This document shows positions 16,294 to 24,801 of a stretch of 31,140 nt of DNA, piece after piece. The DNA comes from Actimicrobium sp047621665 (GTDB taxonomy: Bacteria > Pseudomonadota > Gammaproteobacteria > Burkholderiales > Burkholderiaceae_D). The stretch lies in assembly GCA_047621665.1 (NCBI GenBank), contig JBLHMB010000042.1, forward strand, positions 1 through 31,140. The letters are read 5' to 3'. The notes under the pieces are model-generated. The model was given only the letters and a program-made list of their open reading frames with translations, was not told the DNA's origin and searched no databases. Positions within the stretch are counted from its first letter, which is position 1, and every line of letters starts with the position of its first letter. The translations under genes and the position numbers were made by a program.

Positions 16294-17835
16294 ATGACCA
16301 TCATCAAGCAGGAAGACCTGATCGAATCCGTCGCCGCCGCACTGCAATACATCAGCTATTACCATCCGGCCGATTACATTGCCCATCTGGCGCGCGCTTA
16401 TGACAACGAGCAAAGCCCGGCGGCCAAGGATGCGATTGCGCAGATCCTGACCAACTCGCGCCTGTGCGCCGAAGGCAAGCGACCGATCTGCCAGGATACC
16501 GGCATCGTCAACGTGTTCCTGAAGATCGGCATGGAAGTACGCTTCGAAGGATTCGGCAAGGGCTCGGTCACCGATGCGGTCAACGAAGGCGTACGTCGGG
16601 CCTACAATTTTGCCGACAACAAGCTGCGCGCGTCGATCGTGGCGGACCCGCATTTCGAGCGCAAAAATACCAAGGACAACACGCCTGCCGTGGTCCACAT
16701 GGAACTGGTGCCGGGCAATACCGTCGACGTCCAAGTCGCGGCCAAGGGTGGTGGTTCGGAAAACAAATCCAAGTTTGTGATGCTCAATCCGTCCGATTCA
16801 CTGGTCGACTGGGTCATGAAGACCGTGCCGCAAATGGGTGCCGGCTGGTGTCCACCGGGCATGCTCGGGATCGGTATTGGCGGCACCGCTGAACGCGCGA
16901 TGTTGATGGCCAAGCAATCGCTGATGGAAGACATCGACATGTACGAGCTGCGCCAGCGCGGCCCGCAAAACAAGACCGAAGAATTGCGTATCGAGCTGTG
17001 CGAAAAAATCAATGCGCTCGGTATCGGCGCGCAAGGCCTCGGTGGTTTGACCACCGTACTCGATGTGAAGATCATGATGCAGCCGACCCATGCGGCATCG
17101 AAGCCGGTGGCGATGATCCCGAATTGCGCGGCAACACGCCATGCACATTTCGTGCTCGATGGATCCGGCGCGGTCTATCTGGAACCGCCACTGCTGTCGA
17201 GTTGGCCTGATGTGAACTGGACCGCCGATACCGAAAAATCGCAACGCGTCGATCTCAATACGCTGACCAAAGAAGAGGTTGCGTCATGGAAGCCGGGCCA
17301 GACCCTGCTGCTCAACGGCAAGATGCTGACCGGTCGCGACGCTGCACACAAACGGATTCAGGACATGCTGGCCAAAGGCGAAGCGCTGCCGGTGGACTTT
17401 ACCAATCGCGTGATTTATTACGTTGGTCCGGTCGATCCGGTGCGCGACGAAGCGGTCGGGCCGGCTGGTCCGACAACGGCCACGCGGATGGATAAATTTA
17501 CCGACATGATGCTGGAACAAACGGGCCTGATTTCGATGGTCGGCAAGGCCGAGCGTGGACCGGAAGCGATCGAATCGATCCGCAAGCACAAGTCGGCTTA
17601 TCTGATGGCCGTTGGCGGCGCTGCCTATCTGGTCTCGAAAGCGATCAAATCGGCAACCGTGGTCGGCTTCGCTGACCTCGGCATGGAAGCAATTTACGAA
17701 TTCGACGTGCAGGACATGCCGGTCACAGTCGCCGTCGATTCGAGCGGCATCTCGGTGCACAACACCGGACCGAAAGAATGGCAGGAAAAGATCGCGAAAT
17801 CGGCACTGAGCCGGATTCCGGTCGTCACTATCTGA
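16294..17835 (+). CDS. fumA: Class I fumarate hydratase (iron-sulfur)
   Basis: Oxygen-sensitive [4Fe-4S] fumarase (EC 4.2.1.2) converting fumarate to malate in the TCA cycle. The 513-aa single chain carries both alpha and beta domains. Likely cluster ligands are Cys66 (RPICQDTG), Cys186 (GAGWCPPGM) and Cys278 (IPNCAATRH), with spacing like that of Escherichia coli FumA. Other conserved segments are GIGAQGLGGLTTVLDVKI, GPVDPVRDEAVGPAGPTTATRMDKF and the C-terminal LGMEAIYEFDVQDMPVTVAVDS. The gene is the middle of a tight plus-strand run, YqhA-family protein - fumarase - glutamate racemase. The related tartrate or mesaconate hydratases are alternative substrates of this family, but full-length resemblance favours fumarase. 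Confidence 0.93.
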   Translation: MTIIKQEDLIESVAAALQYISYYHPADYIAHLARAYDNEQSPAAKDAIAQILTNSRLCAEGKRPICQDTGIVNVFLKIGMEVRFEGFGKGSVTDAVNEGVRRAYNFADNKLRASIVADPHFERKNTKDNTPAVVHMELVPGNTVDVQVAAKGGGSENKSKFVMLNPSDSLVDWVMKTVPQMGAGWCPPGMLGIGIGGTAERAMLMAKQSLMEDIDMYELRQRGPQNKTEELRIELCEKINALGIGAQGLGGLTTVLDVKIMMQPTHAASKPVAMIPNCAATRHAHFVLDGSGAVYLEPPLLSSWPDVNWTADTEKSQRVDLNTLTKEEVASWKPGQTLLLNGKMLTGRDAAHKRIQDMLAKGEALPVDFTNRVIYYVGPVDPVRDEAVGPAGPTTATRMDKFTDMMLEQTGLISMVGKAERGPEAIESIRKHKSAYLMAVGGAAYLVSKAIKSATVVGFADLGMEAIYEFDVQDMPVTVAVDSSGISVHNTGPKEWQEKIAKSALSRIPVVTI

Positions 17836-17876
17836 TCTTGACGTCAGTGCCGACGTCAACAACGGCGTCAACGCCG

Positions 17877-18689
17877 ATGGCCGCCAACGCGCCCATCGGC
17901 GTTTTTGATTCCGGACTCGGCGGCCTGTCGGTCCTGCGGCATATCCGCACTTGCCTGCCGCAGGAAGCGCTGCTGTATTTTTCGGACGCGCGCTATGCAC
18001 CGTATGGCGGACGGCCGGAGCAATACATCGAACAACGTGCACTGGCCATCGGCGCGCTGCTGGTTGCGCATCCGGTGAAGGCACTGGTGGTGGCCTGCAA
18101 TTCCGCCACAGCGGCGGCGATTGCCGCGTTGCGGCAGGCTTATCCGACGCTCATTGTCGTGGGTGTCGAGCCGGGCCTGAAACCAGCTGCGGCAATATCA
18201 ACCACCCGGGTGGTCGGCGTCATGGCCACCGAGGCGACGCTAGCCAGCGCGCGTTTTGCGCAGCTGCGTACGACACTCTCTACGGCCACCGGCGTCACTT
18301 TTCTAACCATGGCCTGTCCAGGTCTGGCGCACCGTATCGAGCAGGACCAGATGCACTTGCCGGAGTCGATGGCCCTGTTACGCAGCTTCGTGCTGCCCTT
18401 GCTCGAACAGGGAGCCGATACGCTGGTGCTCGGTTGCACCCACTATCCCTTCGTGCAGGAACAGATCGAATCCATCGTCAATGAACAGGTCGCCCGCAGC
18501 GTGACGATCATCGATACCGGCGCGGCCGTCGCACGGCAACTGGCCGCCCAGCTGAACCTGCAGGGACTATTGCGACCGGAGTCGGCTCCGACGGTTGATG
18601 GATTAACAAGCGGACGTGCGATCGATCTTGAACGCGCTTTCAGGCGCTTGCTTGGCCTGACCGTGCGGGTAATGCAGAGCGATAGATAA
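17877..18689 (+). CDS. murI: Glutamate racemase
   Basis: Interconverts L- and D-glutamate (EC 5.1.1.3) to supply D-Glu for peptidoglycan. The 270-aa protein has the cofactor-independent Asp/Glu racemase signature: IGVFDSGLGGLSVL with Asp11, the first catalytic cysteine Cys74 in VVACNSATAA, GVEPGLKPA and the second catalytic cysteine Cys187 in LVLGCTHYPF. The C-terminus DLERAFRRLLGL is typical. The ATG at 17877 gives the normal start MAANAPIGVFDSG; the frame is open further upstream into the fumarase end, but those residues are not family-like. It begins 41 bases after the fumarase stop and is probably read through from it. Confidence 0.95.
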   Translation: MAANAPIGVFDSGLGGLSVLRHIRTCLPQEALLYFSDARYAPYGGRPEQYIEQRALAIGALLVAHPVKALVVACNSATAAAIAALRQAYPTLIVVGVEPGLKPAAAISTTRVVGVMATEATLASARFAQLRTTLSTATGVTFLTMACPGLAHRIEQDQMHLPESMALLRSFVLPLLEQGADTLVLGCTHYPFVQEQIESIVNEQVARSVTIIDTGAAVARQLAAQLNLQGLLRPESAPTVDGLTSGRAIDLERAFRRLLGLTVRVMQSDR

Positions 18690-18715
18690 TACCTGCCGAT
18701 AGCGGCGAATAGACA

Positions 18716-18744
18716 TTGCAACCATGCCGACATGTTTGTATAAT
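18716..18744 (+). promoter_or_regulatory. Sigma-70 promoter of tRNA-His
   Basis: TTGCAA at 18716-18721 and a consensus TATAAT at 18739-18744 are separated by exactly 17 bases, about 45 bases upstream of the tRNA-His gene. This is the best-formed promoter in the window, fitting a stable RNA gene. Confidence 0.85.
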
Positions 18745-18788
18745 TCGCCCTATTCCTCGTCGCATTAGCAGAGGTAGTCTTCATCAGT

Positions 18789-18865
18789 GGCGGCTGTAGC
18801 TCAGTTGGTAGAGTCCCAGATTGTGATTCTGGTTGTCGCGGGTTCGAGCCCCGTCGGTCGCCCCA
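18789..18865 (+). tRNA. tRNA-His (anticodon GTG)
   Basis: The cloverleaf shows an extra G at -1 (base 18789), diagnostic of tRNA-His, opposite discriminator C. The acceptor is GCGGCTG / CGGTCGC, the anticodon stem-loop CCAGATTGTGATTCTGG carries GTG, the T arm reads GCGGGTTCGAGCCCCGT, and CCA is encoded. Only one copy is seen here. Confidence 0.95.
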
Positions 18866-18978
18866 CTGACCTTTCCTGTTTTATTCTCCGTTTTTCAATC
18901 TTTACTACCCTGTTCCCCGGTTACGTTGATGAGGCATTCAACGACAGGATCATGCGATGACAGTACATCGTCTGAAGA

Positions 18979-19332
18979 TCAACGGATTCCTTTCAAATAC
19001 GGTCGTTTGGGTGCACCCGGGTCAGGCTTGGTTGTCGATGCCGGGGACGTACCCGCATCAATGACAGCTCCGAAAGCCCGCGCCCGTGCCGGATACTGTG
19101 CGATAAATCGCAAGCGTAACTGCATCAATTCGAACGCACCGCGCGCTACGGCATCATCTTCGGATAGCAGCGCTTGCTTGACAACGGTATCGGCATACGG
19201 CCATTGCTGTGCGAATTTCAAAACATCGAAATCGACACCTCTTGCCTTTTTGTTGGCCTTCCACAAATACACGGCCAACTTGACCTGATCCGTTTCGAAA
19301 TAGTCGAGATTAGGTGGTGTGAGATCACTCAT
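18979..19332 (-). CDS. Hypothetical protein
   Basis: A 117-aa soluble protein beginning MSDLTPPNLDYFETDQVKLA. The first 85 residues look alpha-helical and mixed-charge (VLKFAQQWPYADTVVKQALL, ARGAFELMQLRLRFIAQYPARA); the last 25 are Pro/Lys/Arg-rich and probably disordered. No known domain, signal or membrane segment is recognised. A GAGGA ribosome binding site seven bases before the ATG and normal codon use support a real gene. It starts 34 bases after the amt stop on the same strand, so it may be the second gene of an amt transcript. It is not a GlnK/PII protein, the usual amt partner. Confidence 0.65.
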   Translation of the reverse strand: MSDLTPPNLDYFETDQVKLAVYLWKANKKARGVDFDVLKFAQQWPYADTVVKQALLSEDDAVARGAFELMQLRLRFIAQYPARARAFGAVIDAGTSPASTTKPDPGAPKRPYLKGIR

Positions 19333-19366
19333 GATGTCCTCGTTGAATGCGCGTCCACTGTACGAA

Positions 19367-20680
19367 TTACGCTACCGTCTCGCCATGCTGTTCGGTATCG
19401 AGACCATCGAGTTCAGTGTGGCTGTGAACCCGTAATCCAATCAGTGCATACACCATCATCAGGATCAGAGCGGTCATCACTCCGGCATACAACGCGGTGA
19501 CGCCGACGCCAAAAGCCTGATTTGCCAGTGTCGTCGACACTCCGCCGATTGCCTTGTCTGCAAAGACTCCCGTGAGCAACGAACCGGTGATGCCGCCAAT
19601 GGCGTGGATGCCGAACACATCGAGCGTATCGTCATAACCGAGCCATCCCTTCAACATGGTTGAGCCGAGATAGCAAGCCAGACCAGCCACGACACCGATG
19701 GCTAGCCCGGCGGAAACACCCACGTAACCCGATGCCGGTGTAATCGCTACCAGTCCGGCCACCGCTCCTGACACAAGTCCCAGCACCGATGGTTTACCCC
19801 GCCGCTTCCATTCAGCAGCCATCCATCCGAGCGCACCGGTCGCTGCCGCCAGTTGCGTCACCAGCATTGCCATGCCGGCGCGACCGTCTGCCGCCAGTGC
19901 CGAGCCGGCATTGAAACCGAACCATCCAACCCAGAGTAAGCCGGCGCCGACCAGCGTCAGCACCAGATTATGTGGCGGCATCGGTTCGTCACCGTAGCCA
20001 TTACGGGGCCCCACGATAATCGCGGCGACCAGGCCGGAAATACCGGCACTGACATGCACCACGGTGCCTCCGGCGAAATCAAGCACCCCATTCACGGCCA
20101 ACCAACCACCCGACTCCCAGACCCAATGGGCGATCGGCACGTACACCACCAGCGACCAGCAAACAATGAACAAAATGAGTGAAGAGAATTTCATACGCTC
20201 GGCAAACGCCCCGGTAATCAGTGCCGGGGTAATGATCGCAAAGGCCATCTGAAACATCACGAAGACGCTCTCAGGGATGGTTGCGGCCAGCGGACTGACT
20301 GATATTTTTCCGGCTTCCTTCAGAAAAACCATCCCGTCAAGCATCACGCGATCAAGCCCGCCGAGATACATCGAGCCCGGCGTCAAGGCCAGACTGTAGC
20401 CGATGACGACCCACAACACGCTGACGAGGGCAACCGTCACGATGCTGTGCGCCATCGTACCCAGTACATTTTTTTTGCGCACCATGCCGGCATAAAATAA
20501 CGCCAACCCGGGAATCGTCATCAACAGGACTAGTGCTGTCGAAGTCAGCATCCAGGCGGTATCACCGCCGTTGATCGTGGCGACATCGACGAGCGTGGAT
20601 GCCGCCTGAACGGAGCCGGACCAGAATCCCGATCCCGGCAGAAAAATTGAAAGCAATAAAAAAAAGCAGCGACGTGCCAT
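19367..20680 (-). CDS. amt: Ammonium transporter Amt
   Basis: Inner-membrane ammonium channel of 437 aa. A cleavable signal peptide (residues 1-27, ending VQAAS) precedes eleven expected membrane helices. Landmarks are GLALFYAGMVRKKNVLGTM, DFAGGTVVHVSAGISGL with the first pore histidine (His209), FGFNAGSAL, and DVFGIHAIGGITGSLL with the second (His359). The C-terminal cytoplasmic tail is short and includes GLRVHSHTELDGLDTEQHGE. The start is supported by TTGAGGAG five to seven bases upstream. glnK, often upstream of amt, is absent. Nitrogen control would be expected, but no sigma-54 -24/-12 element was found; a sigma-70-like promoter with an adjacent palindrome is seen instead. Confidence 0.95.
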   Translation of the reverse strand: MARRCFFLLLSIFLPGSGFWSGSVQAASTLVDVATINGGDTAWMLTSTALVLLMTIPGLALFYAGMVRKKNVLGTMAHSIVTVALVSVLWVVIGYSLALTPGSMYLGGLDRVMLDGMVFLKEAGKISVSPLAATIPESVFVMFQMAFAIITPALITGAFAERMKFSSLILFIVCWSLVVYVPIAHWVWESGGWLAVNGVLDFAGGTVVHVSAGISGLVAAIIVGPRNGYGDEPMPPHNLVLTLVGAGLLWVGWFGFNAGSALAADGRAGMAMLVTQLAAATGALGWMAAEWKRRGKPSVLGLVSGAVAGLVAITPASGYVGVSAGLAIGVVAGLACYLGSTMLKGWLGYDDTLDVFGIHAIGGITGSLLTGVFADKAIGGVSTTLANQAFGVGVTALYAGVMTALILMMVYALIGLRVHSHTELDGLDTEQHGETVA

Positions 20681-20770
20681 GAAGACTCCTCAAGGAGGAT
20701 GAAATGACCTTCAGCAACACCGCATCAAATAACAGCGCGCTGACCAATATTTCTAAAATGCATGAAATAA

Positions 20771-20798
20771 AGTATGCAACACCATCACGATTTATCAA
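20771..20798 (-). promoter_or_regulatory. Putative amt promoter
   Basis: On the minus strand TTGATA (20793-20798) and CATACT (20771-20776) are 16 bases apart, about 90 bases upstream of the amt start. The palindrome at 20804-20817 lies directly upstream of the -35. This is a plausible sigma-70 promoter, read by eye only. Confidence 0.5.
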
Positions 20799-20803
20799 AC
20801 TTA

Positions 20804-20817
20804 TTAGTAATTACTAA
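20804..20817. promoter_or_regulatory. Palindromic operator candidate upstream of amt
   Basis: TTAGTAATTACTAA is a perfect 14-bp palindrome. The sequence TATTAGTAATT occurs here at 20802-20812 and again at 20826-20836, a 24-base offset or roughly two helical turns. Location next to a promoter suggests a dimeric transcription factor that may bind cooperatively. The factor is not identified; it does not match FNR, Fur or NtrC boxes as I know them. Confidence 0.5.
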
Positions 20818-20899
20818 ATCGAAACTATTAGTAATTGTGGAGATTTGACAGCATGCCGGACGGCGTGAATCTCTTGCCCGGCGTGTCAGGAGAAGACGG

Positions 20900-21790
20900 T
20901 TAGCGGCGATTCACGAGGATGATGCCGGCAAGGACCAGCAGTGCGCCGGCAGAAAAGCGGGCACCAACCACTTCATGCAAAATGAGAACGCCGAATGCGA
21001 CACCAAACAGCGGTGTCAGAAAAGAAAATACCGAGACGCGCGAGGCAAGGTAATTACGCAGTATCCAGAACCACGCCAGGTAACTGGCAAACGTCACCAC
21101 CACGGTCTGAAACAGCAGACTTGCCCAGCCCAACCGGGACATCGAGACCTGTCCCATTTGCCCCATCGCGCCGGCCAGCGGCAGCAACAGTAGCGCCGAG
21201 ACGCCGAGCTGATACAACAGAGTCCGTGTCGGTGCCGCCTCGGACAAACTGGAACGGCGTATCAGAATGGTCGTGGCCGCCCACATGATGGCCCCGAGGA
21301 TACCGAGCGCATCACCGGACAGCCTATCCGTCGAAGCACGGCCATCGAAACCGCTCGAAAATGCCAGCGCGATACCGATGAATGCCAGCAGGATGCCACT
21401 CCACTGTGCCCGTCGAAGTCGTTCACCAGGCACCAGCCAGTGCAGCCCGAGTACCGTGAAAATTGGCGCGGTGTAGAGAAACACGACGACGTGCGATGCA
21501 CTCGTGAGCGTCAGTGCCAGCGCAATGCAGGCAAATTCGGCAGCGAACAGCGCCCCGGCAGCCAGTCCCGGCCAGAAAGTGCCATCGCGCATTGAAAATG
21601 ACGAGCCGCGCCACAGCATCAGCCCGGCCACCATCATAGCTGCCAGCAACGAGCGCACTCCAGTCTGCAAGACGGTGCCCATGCTCGGTTCAGCCAGCTT
21701 GATCGCGACTTGCTGCAGCCCCCAGCAAAGGCAGAGCAGCAGCATCAAGCCGGTACCGAGACCATCAAGGGATTTTCGACTGATGCTCAT
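20900..21790 (-). CDS. EamA/DMT-superfamily transporter
   Basis: A 296-aa inner-membrane protein with ten hydrophobic segments arranged as two EamA repeats, the architecture of drug/metabolite exporters. Typical elements are GLMLLLCLCWGLQQVAIKLA in helix 1, ALTLTSASHVVVFLYTAPIFTVLGLHWLVPGERL at the end of the first repeat and FWILRNYLASRVSVFSFLTPLFGVAFGVLILHE in the second. The substrate is unknown; family members export amino acids, nucleosides or metabolites. The ATG at 21790 begins MSISRKSLDGLGTG. The frame extends upstream, but those residues are Cys/Pro-rich and not family-like. It runs in the same direction as the antiporter gene 95 bases upstream, with no evident functional tie. Confidence 0.85.
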   Translation of the reverse strand: MSISRKSLDGLGTGLMLLLCLCWGLQQVAIKLAEPSMGTVLQTGVRSLLAAMMVAGLMLWRGSSFSMRDGTFWPGLAAGALFAAEFACIALALTLTSASHVVVFLYTAPIFTVLGLHWLVPGERLRRAQWSGILLAFIGIALAFSSGFDGRASTDRLSGDALGILGAIMWAATTILIRRSSLSEAAPTRTLLYQLGVSALLLLPLAGAMGQMGQVSMSRLGWASLLFQTVVVTFASYLAWFWILRNYLASRVSVFSFLTPLFGVAFGVLILHEVVGARFSAGALLVLAGIILVNRR

Positions 21791-21885
21791 GCGCTTGCCG
21801 GACAGTACATCATCTGGTCTGCACAACCCGGCGCGAACCGGGCAAGGACAACACGCTGCATAGTTACTTTCGAGGGAACAACCAT

Positions 21886-23121
21886 TCAAATCCGGCGGCG
21901 GCGACGGCGGCGGTACCACTGCATCAGCGGTGTCGACGTCATCCCGTGCGCCATGATGGAGACCGCCAGCACCGTCATCACCAGCGGCACGAAACGCTCG
22001 CTCAACAGCCGGCTGCCCAGTCGCGCCGAAGCCACGTATTGCAGCGCGAACATCAAATAGTAAAGCGAACCGATACCGCGAATCCCGAACCAGCTAATGA
22101 GCAGCCGTTGCGAGCGCGTCACCGTCGACCCCAGCATAGCTAGGTTGACTGCCACAGGGCGAATCAGGCCGAGCAGCAGCAATGCGACCAGCAAACCTTC
22201 TTGCGACAGGCCGTAGCCCGACAATAAAATGCCCAGCAATAGTACGACGACAAATTCGGCCAGCCGCTCAAGCTGTTGATTAAAGCCGAGAACCGTTTCG
22301 GTCATGCTGGCTGCGTCGGTCGCACCGGCCTCATTGCTGCTGGCCTTGTGCTCGATGCGCCGCATCGCCACGCCGGTTGCAAAGACGGCGACAAACCCGA
22401 TACCGTGAATCAGCTCGGTCAGACCGAAAGACAGCGCAATCAAGCCCAGCGTCAAAAATTCTTCCATGCCCATTGCCAGCCCGTGGCGCTGGCGCAAGTA
22501 CAGCACCAGCCGTCCGACCCGGCGACCCACCAGCCAACCGCACAGCAATCCGGCCACAATTCCCCACAACACCATACCGACTGCAGCGATAGCGCTACCA
22601 GTGAAATGCGCCGCCATCGGCACGCCCATCAGGCCCAGCCCTATCATCACGAACGGGAACGTGGTGCCGTCATTCATGCCGCCCTCGCCGGACAGGCTGA
22701 AACGCAAACGGTCATAGTCGGCCGGGTCCTGCACCTGCACGTCGGATGCCAGCACGGGGTCCGTCGGTGCAATGATGGCCGCCAGCAGAATGGCTGGTCC
22801 GATCGGAAGTCCGAGTAAAAAGTAACCGACTGCGGTCAGCAAGCCGATCGTCAACAGCATCGTCAGCGTGCCCAGCCGCACCGGCAACCACCAGCGGGCA
22901 TCGTTGAGCGGCAAGCGTAACTTGAGGCCCACTGTAAATAACGAAATCAGCAGCGCAATTTCAGTCAACTGCGTGAGCGCACCGGCATGCCGGACCGGAT
23001 CGAGGTCGAGCAGCCCGAAGCCCCCCGGACCAAGCGCAAAGCCAACCGGCAGGTACAGCATCGCCGGACTGAATGGCAACTTGTGCAGCAGTGACTCCAT
23101 CATTGCCATGACGATCAGCAA
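21886..23121 (-). CDS. CPA1-type cation:proton antiporter, uncertain start
   Basis: A polytopic Na+(K+)/H+ antiporter of the CPA family, 411 aa if translated from the TTG at 23121. Family segments are MLYLPVGFALGPGGF, AIIAPTDPVLASDVQV (the conserved transport aspartate region), LSGEGGMNDGTTFPFV, GFVAVFATGVAMRR and SWFGIRGIGSLYYLMFAL. The C-terminus ends in seven consecutive arginines and Ile. The conserved first helix begins further upstream (NNTTLWYLIVGSLL in the same frame), yet between an in-frame TGA at 23164-23166 and the TTG there is no ATG, GTG or TTG. The real start may therefore be a rare codon, or the gene may have lost its start. The end coordinate given is the first canonical start codon. 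Confidence 0.75.
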   Translation of the reverse strand: MLIVMAMMESLLHKLPFSPAMLYLPVGFALGPGGFGLLDLDPVRHAGALTQLTEIALLISLFTVGLKLRLPLNDARWWLPVRLGTLTMLLTIGLLTAVGYFLLGLPIGPAILLAAIIAPTDPVLASDVQVQDPADYDRLRFSLSGEGGMNDGTTFPFVMIGLGLMGVPMAAHFTGSAIAAVGMVLWGIVAGLLCGWLVGRRVGRLVLYLRQRHGLAMGMEEFLTLGLIALSFGLTELIHGIGFVAVFATGVAMRRIEHKASSNEAGATDAASMTETVLGFNQQLERLAEFVVVLLLGILLSGYGLSQEGLLVALLLLGLIRPVAVNLAMLGSTVTRSQRLLISWFGIRGIGSLYYLMFALQYVASARLGSRLLSERFVPLVMTVLAVSIMAHGMTSTPLMQWYRRRRRRRI

Positions 23122-23172
23122 CGAGCCGACGATCAGGTACCACAGCGTCGTATTATTGATAGGGATCTCGCT

Positions 23173-23769
23173 TCATCGGGACGGCAGCGACGCGCCGGCA
23201 TCGACGAGGCGTTGTGCCTTTTCAAGTGACCAGGCATCCAGCCGCGCGTGAATACCCTCCTGCTCCTGCTGCATCTGCTGCGGGTCGGCCAGCTGCGCGC
23301 ACAGTTCGAGGCGGATGCCATTCGGATCAAAAAAATAAATCGAGCGAAAAATACGATGGTCAGTCACGCCGAGTACTTCGATGCCGTGCCCTTCGATGCG
23401 TATCTTCATTGCCTCCAGCTGGGTGACGCTATCGACCCGCATCGCAATGTGGTTGACCCAGGCCGGTGTATTGGCCGATGGCGCGGCGAGCTGATTGTCA
23501 CCAAGATCAAAAAAAGCGAGGCAGGAGCCATCGGTCATACGGAAAAAGATATGCACGTACGGGCAGTACTCGCCGGTCGACGGCACGGTGTCGGCGCGGA
23601 TGTAATGAAACAGCGGCAAGCCTAAGACGTCTTCGTAAAAATGGCGCGTCTCTTCGGCGTCTCGGCAGCGGTAGGCAAAATGATGCAAACCGTGGATCGG
23701 TATCGCGGCAGGCAATGCGGTACGTTGTCCGGCGACGGTGCCGGCAAGTGTGCTGGCGAGCAGGTTCAT
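23173..23769 (-). CDS. VOC-family (glyoxalase/dioxygenase-fold) protein
   Basis: A 198-aa vicinal-oxygen-chelate protein with two beta-alpha-beta-beta-beta modules. It starts GLHHFAYRCRDAEETRHFYEDVLGLPL, the usual glyoxalase/extradiol motif, and the second module has WVNHIAMRVDSVTQLE and IYFFDPNGIRLELCAQL. Candidate metal ligands are His29 or His30, His107 and Glu155. A helical tail of about 40 residues follows. GGAGAG upstream of the ATG at 23769 supports the start. It lies 21 bases after a fumarylacetoacetate-hydrolase-family gene in the same direction, so the pair may act in aromatic or keto-acid breakdown. The reaction (ring cleavage, isomerisation or lyase) cannot be told from sequence. 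Confidence 0.8.
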   Translation of the reverse strand: MNLLASTLAGTVAGQRTALPAAIPIHGLHHFAYRCRDAEETRHFYEDVLGLPLFHYIRADTVPSTGEYCPYVHIFFRMTDGSCLAFFDLGDNQLAAPSANTPAWVNHIAMRVDSVTQLEAMKIRIEGHGIEVLGVTDHRIFRSIYFFDPNGIRLELCAQLADPQQMQQEQEGIHARLDAWSLEKAQRLVDAGASLPSR

Positions 23770-23790
23770 GAGTCTCTCCTTGTCGTTACG

Positions 23791-24801
23791 TCAGGTATGG
23801 CGACCACGTCTGATGACGGGTGCGGCCTGCGTGAGCTGCTGGTTGATCGCGCCGAAAATCGACTTGCCGGCGGCGTCCAGCATCTCGATTTTAATCCTGT
23901 CACCGAATTGCATGAACGGCGTCGTAGCCACGCCGGTGGCGATCATTTCCAGGCAGCGCTTTTCGGCGATACAGGTATAGCCCTTGCGGGCATCCTTGTT
24001 CGACACGGTACCGGAGCCGATGATGCTGCCAGCCCGGACGTTACGCGTCAGCGCCAGATGTTCGACCAGCCGGGCAAAGCTGAACACCATGTCGGTGCCG
24101 GCATCGGGCTGACCGACCAGCGCCTCATTCCAGATCGCCCGCAATGGCAGATGCACCTTGCTGTCTTTCCAGGCGCTGCCGAGTTCATCCGGCGTCACCG
24201 CGACCGGCGAAAATGCCGAGGCCGGTTTCGACTGGACAAAGCCGAAACCCTTGGCCAGTTCGACCGGGATCAGGTTACGCAGCGAGACATCATTGACCAG
24301 CATCAGCAAGCGGATCTGCCTGCCCGACTGTTCGGTATCGCTGCCCATCGGCACGTCGCCGGTAATGACGGCGACCTCACCCTCGAAATCAATCCCCCAC
24401 GCCGCGTCGCCCAGCACGATGTCGTCAGTCGGCCCGATAAAATCATCCGAACCGCCCTGGTACATCAGCGGTTCATGCCAGAACGAGTCAGGTAGTTCGG
24501 CGTTGCGGGCCTTGCGTACCAGTTCCACATGGTTGACATAGGCCGACCCGTCAGCCCACTGGAAAGCGCGTGGCAGCGGTGCCATGCACTGACCGGGATC
24601 GAAGGCGAACGAGCGGCTGGCGCGATCGGCATTGAGTTCGGCATACAGGTCGTCGAGTTGCGGTGCAATGAAGTTCCAGTCGTCGAGCGCGCGCTGCAGC
24701 GTCGGCGCGATCGCATCGGCCAGCACGGCGGTTTTCAGGTCGCGGGATACAACGGCGAGCTGGCCGTCGCGGGTACCGTCTTTGAGGGTGGCTAGCTTCA
24801 T
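23791..24801 (-). CDS. Fumarylacetoacetate-hydrolase-family protein
   Basis: A 336-aa FAH-fold enzyme that probably hydrolyses a C-C bond in an acylpyruvate-type product of aromatic degradation. An N-terminal domain (MKLATLKDGTRDGQLAVVSRDL) leads to the catalytic domain with YVNHVELVRKAR, WGIDFEGEVAVITGD (metal-binding glutamates), MLVNDVSLRNLIP and GSIIGSGTVSNKDARKGYTCIAEKR. This two-domain length suits bacterial fumarylacetoacetase-like proteins. The frame stays open upstream to 25344, but that part runs antisense through parA and is spurious. The ATG at 24801 is chosen from the conserved start MKLATLKDG; its ribosome binding site is weak. Paired with the VOC gene downstream. No homogentisate dioxygenase is present, so the pathway is unproven. 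Confidence 0.85.
   Translation of the reverse strand: MKLATLKDGTRDGQLAVVSRDLKTAVLADAIAPTLQRALDDWNFIAPQLDDLYAELNADRASRSFAFDPGQCMAPLPRAFQWADGSAYVNHVELVRKARNAELPDSFWHEPLMYQGGSDDFIGPTDDIVLGDAAWGIDFEGEVAVITGDVPMGSDTEQSGRQIRLLMLVNDVSLRNLIPVELAKGFGFVQSKPASAFSPVAVTPDELGSAWKDSKVHLPLRAIWNEALVGQPDAGTDMVFSFARLVEHLALTRNVRAGSIIGSGTVSNKDARKGYTCIAEKRCLEMIATGVATTPFMQFGDRIKIEMLDAAGKSIFGAINQQLTQAAPVIRRGRHT

Noticed and set aside
20704..20817. Plus-strand 37-codon ORF behind a strong AAGGAGG
   Set aside because: The AAGGAGG arises because the amt ribosome-binding region (CTCCTTGAGGAG) is self-complementary; no promoter or conservation argument supports the ORF.
20681..20899. Sigma-54 promoter for amt
   Set aside because: No GG-N10-GC element with proper flanks was found on the minus strand.
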